Both the position numbers and the translations under genes were made by a program. This document shows positions 43,521-48,191 of a DNA stretch of 48,191 bases, piece by piece. Each line of letters opens with the position of its first letter. Positions within the stretch are counted from its first letter, which is position 1. The notes beneath the pieces were generated by a model. It worked only from the letters and a program-made list of their open reading frames with translations. It made no database searches and was not told the DNA's origin. Source of the stretch: Acidaminobacter sp. (lineage in GTDB: Bacteria > Bacillota_A > Clostridia > Peptostreptococcales > Acidaminobacteraceae); the NCBI GenBank assembly GCA_009881125.1, contig WXFH01000031.1, positions 1 to 48,191 of the forward strand, in the 5' to 3' direction.

Positions 43521-44309
43521 CTAAAATAGCATATCTTCAGATTCAGCAAGATAGCCATTTACAATCTTCATTTTATCAAATAGGAATTTTGACAAAGCAA
43601 CATTTGACGAGAATAAATATCCTGTATTACCTCTCCCCAGTACATTAAATGGAGCATTCAGAATCGGTTGGAGTTCTAAAATCGCATCTTTATAATCCGA
43701 TGTAACTATTGGTGACTTGATGACAATATAACAACAATCAACCTTCCACCCATCATCGTCCCATAATTTTTCTCTTTTTAGCTCTTCTGGCTGGTTAGCC
43801 GAATAACAATCGGAAGTGGCGATACTGATAGCGGTAATCTCTTTTCGAACACTATGAAAAATGACATCGCCTTTTCGAACTTCAGTCATTCTGTTCCAGT
43901 GAGCAACATTTCGACCATCCTTAAGGGATTTCGGTGCCCATAGATAACCACCACGTTTTTCAGCATCATATGTCTTGTTCTGAAAAACGAAGAAATAGTT
44001 TCTGGCTCCTCGTTCACTATTTATATATTGATTAATATCTACGGTCTCAAAAGTAGAAGCCTCTTTAATCTTTTCCAGATCTTTTAATTCAGCTTCTTCA
44101 ATTTCTGCTTGTTTATTGTCTTCAATTACTTTCTTAATTTCATCATCTAACGATGGATCAATTGCATTTAAGAAATTCTCAAATGCATTAGGATAAGGAA
44201 ATTTCTTTTCTCCAACTTTGAAATCTACCGTGAGGTGATTTCCAGATTGATCTGTAACAGTTCCAACACCAAAAGCTTTATGAGAAACTTTTTGACCAAT
44301 CAGATTCAT
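43521..44309 (-). CDS. McrBC-associated protein with Tudor/SH3-like and EVE-like regions
   Basis: A 262-residue protein. Residues 1-45 (GQKVSHKAFGVGTVTDQSGNH...VDFKVGEKKFPYP) match a small SH3/Tudor-like barrel as seen at helicase C-termini. A charged helical linker follows (about 50-85), and residues 95-200 (YFFVFQNKTYDAEKRGGYLWAPK ... HWNRMTEVRKGDVIFHS ... AISIATSDCY) resemble EVE/PUA-like modified-base readers. I chose the ATG at 44309 because GGAGG lies 7 nt upstream. It starts 17 nt after the mcrC stop, so it is the third gene of the operon. I infer a role in recognising modified DNA or assisting McrBC. Confidence 0.72.
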   Translation of the reverse strand: MNLIGQKVSHKAFGVGTVTDQSGNHLTVDFKVGEKKFPYPNAFENFLNAIDPSLDDEIKKVIEDNKQAEIEEAELKDLEKIKEASTFETVDINQYINSERGARNYFFVFQNKTYDAEKRGGYLWAPKSLKDGRNVAHWNRMTEVRKGDVIFHSVRKEITAISIATSDCYSANQPEELKREKLWDDDGWKVDCCYIVIKSPIVTSDYKDAILELQPILNAPFNVLGRGNTGYLFSSNVALSKFLFDKMKIVNGYLAESEDMLF

Positions 44310-44325
44310 ATTCATTCCTCCAAAA

Positions 44326-45363
44326 TTAATCCAATAAAAAACGTTGAACAAGTAAATCAAGTTGACTACAAATTTGCAAAAAATCTGTGTTTAAATTGAG
44401 GGATTTAATACTGATTCGATTTCCTCCGATATTGTATTCCTTATCAAGCATGATTTCTTCATTTGTTTGTGCATATAAAAGAACACCAGTTACATTTCCA
44501 GAAGAAGAGATATCGTAATTCTTCACATATGCATAAATTTGATATAAATTCCCAGAGCGAATAGTATGGCTATTAAATAAATCATTTGACTGTAGCATTT
44601 GCTGGTAATACTTTGCATCGATAATTACTGTCTTTCCCTTGTATTCAATCATTATATCGGTTTTCATCAAAGGTAAGAGTTCTGATACACCATCATCAAC
44701 ATTCCAATTAATTATCCCTGCAGATATTGAAAACTGAGGATAATGTTTTTTGTAATATTCTAGTATGAAATGCTCGTAGAGACGATGCATTCGTTGATCA
44801 TCAACATATCGTGATAACTTATATAAGCCATCATTTTCTGATTGAAGCATTCCTTTGATGACTAAATAGCAAACGTTTATCAACATCTTATATGTAGCAT
44901 TGTTTTTGTGATATTTTATCCCCGACCACAAAATTTTATGTGGTTCGATAACATCTACATTGCTAAAGTAAAGTAAAATTCTTTTCAACGCTCTCTTCTG
45001 ATCCAATGTGACATCTGAACATCGGATCAGTTGAATAATAGTTGATTTGAGGATTCTATTTATATAAGCATTCTCGGAAAACTCATCAAATTCACACACT
45101 AACTGCTTCTTTTGAATTGTACGATTCTTAACTGATGAGCTAACATTTATCTTTCCTACTGGAGATCTCAACATATCAGTATTAGCAATGTATTCTTTTC
45201 CCATACCTCGCCTTATCTGATTTGAAATACCTTTATTAAGGATTGCAGCAAATAAATCACTTGCATATTCAAATTTTTCAATATCCAACATAGCATAGCT
45301 ATCTTCATTCAAGACTCTATAAGCGTATGAAAGCATATAATAAATATTTTGCACCCTAATCAT
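44326..45363 (-). CDS. mcrC: McrC-type nuclease subunit of a type IV restriction system
   Basis: A 345-residue protein with an N-terminal McrC-type region that contacts McrB (IYYMLSYAYRVL) and a PD-(D/E)xK nuclease core: D near 234 (LMKTDIMIEYKGK) and D-A-K at about 247-249 (VIIDAKYYQ). It should cut DNA once the McrB ring has translocated. Its start overlaps the McrB stop by 8 nt, which indicates translational coupling. It is AT-rich like its neighbours and probably acquired. Confidence 0.9.
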   Translation of the reverse strand: MIRVQNIYYMLSYAYRVLNEDSYAMLDIEKFEYASDLFAAILNKGISNQIRRGMGKEYIANTDMLRSPVGKINVSSSVKNRTIQKKQLVCEFDEFSENAYINRILKSTIIQLIRCSDVTLDQKRALKRILLYFSNVDVIEPHKILWSGIKYHKNNATYKMLINVCYLVIKGMLQSENDGLYKLSRYVDDQRMHRLYEHFILEYYKKHYPQFSISAGIINWNVDDGVSELLPLMKTDIMIEYKGKTVIIDAKYYQQMLQSNDLFNSHTIRSGNLYQIYAYVKNYDISSSGNVTGVLLYAQTNEEIMLDKEYNIGGNRISIKSLNLNTDFLQICSQLDLLVQRFLLD

Positions 45364-47833
45364 TTAATGCACCATAAAGTTTTTTTGTCCATTGTTCAAC
45401 TTTTGATTGCTCATCGAACCAGTATTCATTAATTAATGGAAGCAATTCAAACTTAACGACTGAATAAAGCCAATCCTCCTCACTTACATCACCTGTACAA
45501 AGATAACTATGTCCAATTCTAAAACCATCTCCAAGGGCTTCATCTTTACTAATGTAGTTATTAAGGCTTATAATTTGGTCCACTAAAGCATTGAACTTGG
45601 GATGAGCATTTTCAGAGAATACAGTTTGAAAAATTTCTGTGTTGAATGCTGGTTCAATGTCATAAAAAGCAAATCTTCTACGCAGAGCATAATCAATCAA
45701 AGCAAGGCTCCGATCAGCAGTGTTCATCATCCCAATGATGTATACATTCGGTGGTACTGAGAATAACTCATTTGAATAAAGCAAACGCAATTTCTCACCA
45801 CGCTTATCCTTTTCAATCAGCATTAATAATTCTCCAAATATTTTACTAAGATTACCTCGGTTTATTTCATCAATAATAAAGAAATAATCTCTCTCTTCAT
45901 CATCCTGAGCAAGTTTACAGAACTGATAGAAAGGACCAGAATTAAGCTCAAATCCTTCCTTTGTCGGGTGATAACCCATTACAAAATCTTCGTAACTATA
46001 GGATTGATGAAATTGAACCATTAATACTCGGCTTGAATCTTTACTGCCCATTATTGAATAGGCCAACCTTTTCGCAATAAAGGTTTTTCCAACACCTGGA
46101 GCCCCTTGTAAAATGATATTCTTCTTTAATTCAAGCAGCTTAACCAAAGTATCATAAGAGTCTTTATTCATAAAAACTTCACTTAAAAATTCTTCGTCCG
46201 AATAATTTTCATAAATCACTTCAAGCTTTTCTATTATCTCCTCACCAGACTCATCATCTATGAACAATGACTCCAATTTATCAACATACTCTGTATAAGC
46301 TGTAATGTCTGTCAGGGTCTTCATAACCGCTTGGCCAGGATGATCCCATTCACCATTATGTGTCCATTTTACTTTTCTGATATTGTTATAGTCTTTAAGA
46401 TTATCATCAAAATAGTAATCAGATTCTACAATTCCACGTCCAATTATTTTGTATTTGCCCTTTTTTGCATAAATCACATCACCGGGCGATAAATCATTTG
46501 CAAACTGCCAAGTCGCAAGAGCTGAATTCATGTAAGTTAATTCTTCGCCATATAATTCTTTCATCTTGGTCTTCATTAATGATTTTGAAGAATATTGAGT
46601 TAGATCTCCCATTTCTTCCCACCCAATACCCATAATACCATTAGCATAGAATTCATTCCATTTAAACGAATTCTCACCAGGAGCATATATCCAATAATGG
46701 ATTTCATTATTATCCCGGCTCTCTATTATGCGAGCTTCGTCATTCTCTTTTCTCAATTTATGCTTTTGTACCCATTTTTTGAATATTTTACTTGCTGCTT
46801 TGTCATCCAATTCTACATTTTTGCCCTTATCTGTTAGTACCCAAGTTCCTTTGATCTTTTTGTCAATATATCCCTCATACACTAAATAGGTCCTTGCAAA
46901 AGCAAGTTCATTCTCAAATTTATTAACCCCAGTCTTTCCAACTATTACATTCGTTATATCTTTTCCCAAGTTCATATCTTTAATTATCTGCGCCCTAACT
47001 TGTTTAGGTGTAGCGGTTCCTCCTAATGTTTTTAATGCATTAATTAATGGCCCAAACCATTTCAAAAAACTTGCAGTCGAAACAGTTTCAATTTCAGTGT
47101 CAGACAATTTCCATGCAGTATATGATAGTTCAGGAAAATTACTGATGATACTGCTGCTTTCTGATAACTTATTTTTACAAAGATCAATTAACTCCAAATA
47201 AGCTTTTGCAGTTGGAACTTGCTTCAAATTCGTTATTTTTTCTATTAATTGACTAAAACCATTATTTTCATCGAGTAAATATTTTCTATTCTTATCATCC
47301 AAATTTATATATGTATATGGGCGTATCCAAAAAAGACCCATTGTGATGTTCCATTTTATACCTTGCTGATGCCTAACTTTGTCGTAACTCAACATAAGAG
47401 CACTTTTTGATACATTTGTTGGGTTATCTGCATACGCAATCCCCGCCTCAAAAACATTCCATAGGTTTGATATATCATCAGGCTTTCTTTCAGATTTAGA
47501 GCTAAAAAACCAAGCCTTCATATTATTAACTAATGGGACTCCATCAAAAGCATCGGGAACTCGTGACACCATATCAAATCTTGTTCTCAATTGATTCAAA
47601 AATATAATGCGGTTCTTAGTAGAAATCCCTTTGTTGAAAGCGCCAAAAACTGTAAACGGACAGATATCGCCCAGATTTTTGCCGTCATTTTCTACAAAGG
47701 GATATTTCACGTCGAGCGATTCGAATGAATCATATAAAATTTGAAGTAACTCAATCCTTTTATCCTTATAACTCAAAACCTTATTTGCCAATTCAATATA
47801 GAATTCTGGCCATTCAAATTTAATCTGATCCAT
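45356..47833 (-). CDS. mcrB: McrB-type GTPase/AAA+ subunit with winged-helix and EVE domains
   Basis: An 825-residue protein. The N-terminal region (1-245) is not recognised. Residues 250-350 fit an Mrr_N-like winged helix (FLKWFGPLINALKTLGG ... GTWVLTDKGK). Residues 378-515 look like an EVE/PUA-like reader (IHYWIYAPGENSFKWNEF ... LSPGDVIYAKKGKYKIIGRG). The C-terminal AAA+ motor has Walker A GAPGVGKT (about 577), Walker B FFIIDEINRGN (about 646), MNTADRS (about 699) and an RRRF sensor. The ATG at 47833 has GGGAG 8 nt upstream; the frame is open to 47896. GTP-driven McrB motors restrict modified DNA with McrC. The double N-terminal architecture is uncommon relative to E. coli McrB (DUF3578). 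Confidence 0.9.
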   Translation of the reverse strand: MDQIKFEWPEFYIELANKVLSYKDKRIELLQILYDSFESLDVKYPFVENDGKNLGDICPFTVFGAFNKGISTKNRIIFLNQLRTRFDMVSRVPDAFDGVPLVNNMKAWFFSSKSERKPDDISNLWNVFEAGIAYADNPTNVSKSALMLSYDKVRHQQGIKWNITMGLFWIRPYTYINLDDKNRKYLLDENNGFSQLIEKITNLKQVPTAKAYLELIDLCKNKLSESSSIISNFPELSYTAWKLSDTEIETVSTASFLKWFGPLINALKTLGGTATPKQVRAQIIKDMNLGKDITNVIVGKTGVNKFENELAFARTYLVYEGYIDKKIKGTWVLTDKGKNVELDDKAASKIFKKWVQKHKLRKENDEARIIESRDNNEIHYWIYAPGENSFKWNEFYANGIMGIGWEEMGDLTQYSSKSLMKTKMKELYGEELTYMNSALATWQFANDLSPGDVIYAKKGKYKIIGRGIVESDYYFDDNLKDYNNIRKVKWTHNGEWDHPGQAVMKTLTDITAYTEYVDKLESLFIDDESGEEIIEKLEVIYENYSDEEFLSEVFMNKDSYDTLVKLLELKKNIILQGAPGVGKTFIAKRLAYSIMGSKDSSRVLMVQFHQSYSYEDFVMGYHPTKEGFELNSGPFYQFCKLAQDDEERDYFFIIDEINRGNLSKIFGELLMLIEKDKRGEKLRLLYSNELFSVPPNVYIIGMMNTADRSLALIDYALRRRFAFYDIEPAFNTEIFQTVFSENAHPKFNALVDQIISLNNYISKDEALGDGFRIGHSYLCTGDVSEEDWLYSVVKFELLPLINEYWFDEQSKVEQWTKKLYGALND

Positions 47834-47980
47834 ATGATTCACTCCCACAAAAAAAGATGCAAAGTTTGAATTATCACCGCTTAGATGATTCATCAATCTT
47901 TACATCATTGTATCATTTTTACATATTATGAAATAGTATTGTAATTCATTTAATTTGGAAAGAATTTTCAGGTTAAATAA

Positions 47981-48191
47981 TGTTGAATAATCCGGACCAG
48001 TTTGAGCCACCGTTCCGACGAGTCAGAGCCACGCATTCGATGTTTTAGAGCCACCATTCCGATCGATAGAGCCATCCGATAGAATAGTTATGGCACAAAT
48101 ATGTGACCAAATATTCTAAGGAGGTTCTAATGAAGAACATCAGAGAAATTCTTCGGCTGAAAAGCCAAGGAATCAGCGAACGAAACATCGC
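47981..48191 (+). mobile_element. Left end of an IS21-family insertion sequence (partial)
   Basis: A TG-initial end (about 47981) is followed by four spaced direct repeats GAGCCACC(N)TTCCGA-like (48004, 48026, 48048 and 48069, 21-22 nt spacing), typical of IS21 ends. The start of an IstA frame follows. The element continues beyond the window, so its istB, right end and target duplication cannot be seen. It lies 85 nt behind the mcrB translation start region. Confidence 0.8.
48130..48191 (+). CDS. istA: IS21-family transposase IstA, N-terminal start (partial)
   Basis: The ATG at 48130 follows AAGGAGG with good spacing. The 20 visible residues (MKNIREILRLKSQGISERNI) form the N-terminal helix-turn-helix start of IstA transposases. 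The gene leaves the window at the right edge, so its integrity is unknown. Confidence 0.85.
   Translation, partial: MKNIREILRLKSQGISERNI

Overview
The window reads as a chromosomal segment of an anaerobic, amino-acid-fermenting Clostridia-type Firmicute. The main evidence is a complete glycine reductase (Stickland) operon with two in-frame UGA selenocysteine codons and a tandem glycine riboswitch. Clostridial-type ribosome binding sites, several GTG/TTG starts and a set of predicted lipoproteins agree with this. The first 38.7 kb have the moderate GC content of a core chromosome. The last 9 kb, to the right of a tRNA-Ala gene, are clearly more AT-rich.

Layout. 1-5.5 kb (minus strand): the 5' part of an XdhC/CoxI-type gene, then a BMP-family nucleoside ABC importer (two permeases, ATPase, lipoprotein). 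The lipoprotein gene has its own promoter, a leader of about 200 nt and a terminator separating it from the ATPase. 5.6-14.2 kb (minus): grdX-trxB-trxA-grdE-grdA-grdB-grdC-grdD. It is driven by one strong promoter and a tandem glycine riboswitch with a terminator platform. The products reduce glycine to acetyl phosphate with electrons from NADPH through thioredoxin reductase and an unusual thioredoxin. 14.2-17.8 kb: degV, trmL, a DUF362/ferredoxin protein and uppP. 18-25.7 kb: the late cobalamin pathway (pduX-like threonine kinase, threonine-phosphate decarboxylase, cbiB, cobQ, cobC, cobS, cobU) behind nth. These genes make the aminopropanol arm, amidate the corrin and assemble the nucleotide loop. 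26-29.5 kb: clpB preceded by a ribbon-helix-helix protein gene. 29.8-38.6 kb: four predicted lipoproteins mixed with pepF, an MTA/SAH-nucleosidase-like gene and a CorA-type transporter, with a 149-bp tandem repeat.

38.7-48.2 kb is accessory DNA beginning at tRNA-Ala(GGC). It holds a decayed serine-recombinase 3' end, a GTPase with a hydrophobic C-terminal region, a CoiA-like zinc-finger/coiled-coil protein, and an McrBC-type (type IV) restriction operon whose third gene encodes a small protein with a Tudor/SH3-like and an EVE-like region. It ends in the left end of an IS21-family element (start of istA). Arrays of short direct repeats resembling IS21-type ends occur here and at 25.8 kb without a transposase gene. 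The McrBC operon with its accessory gene, and possibly the two neighbouring genes, is the best candidate for an under-described (defence) system.
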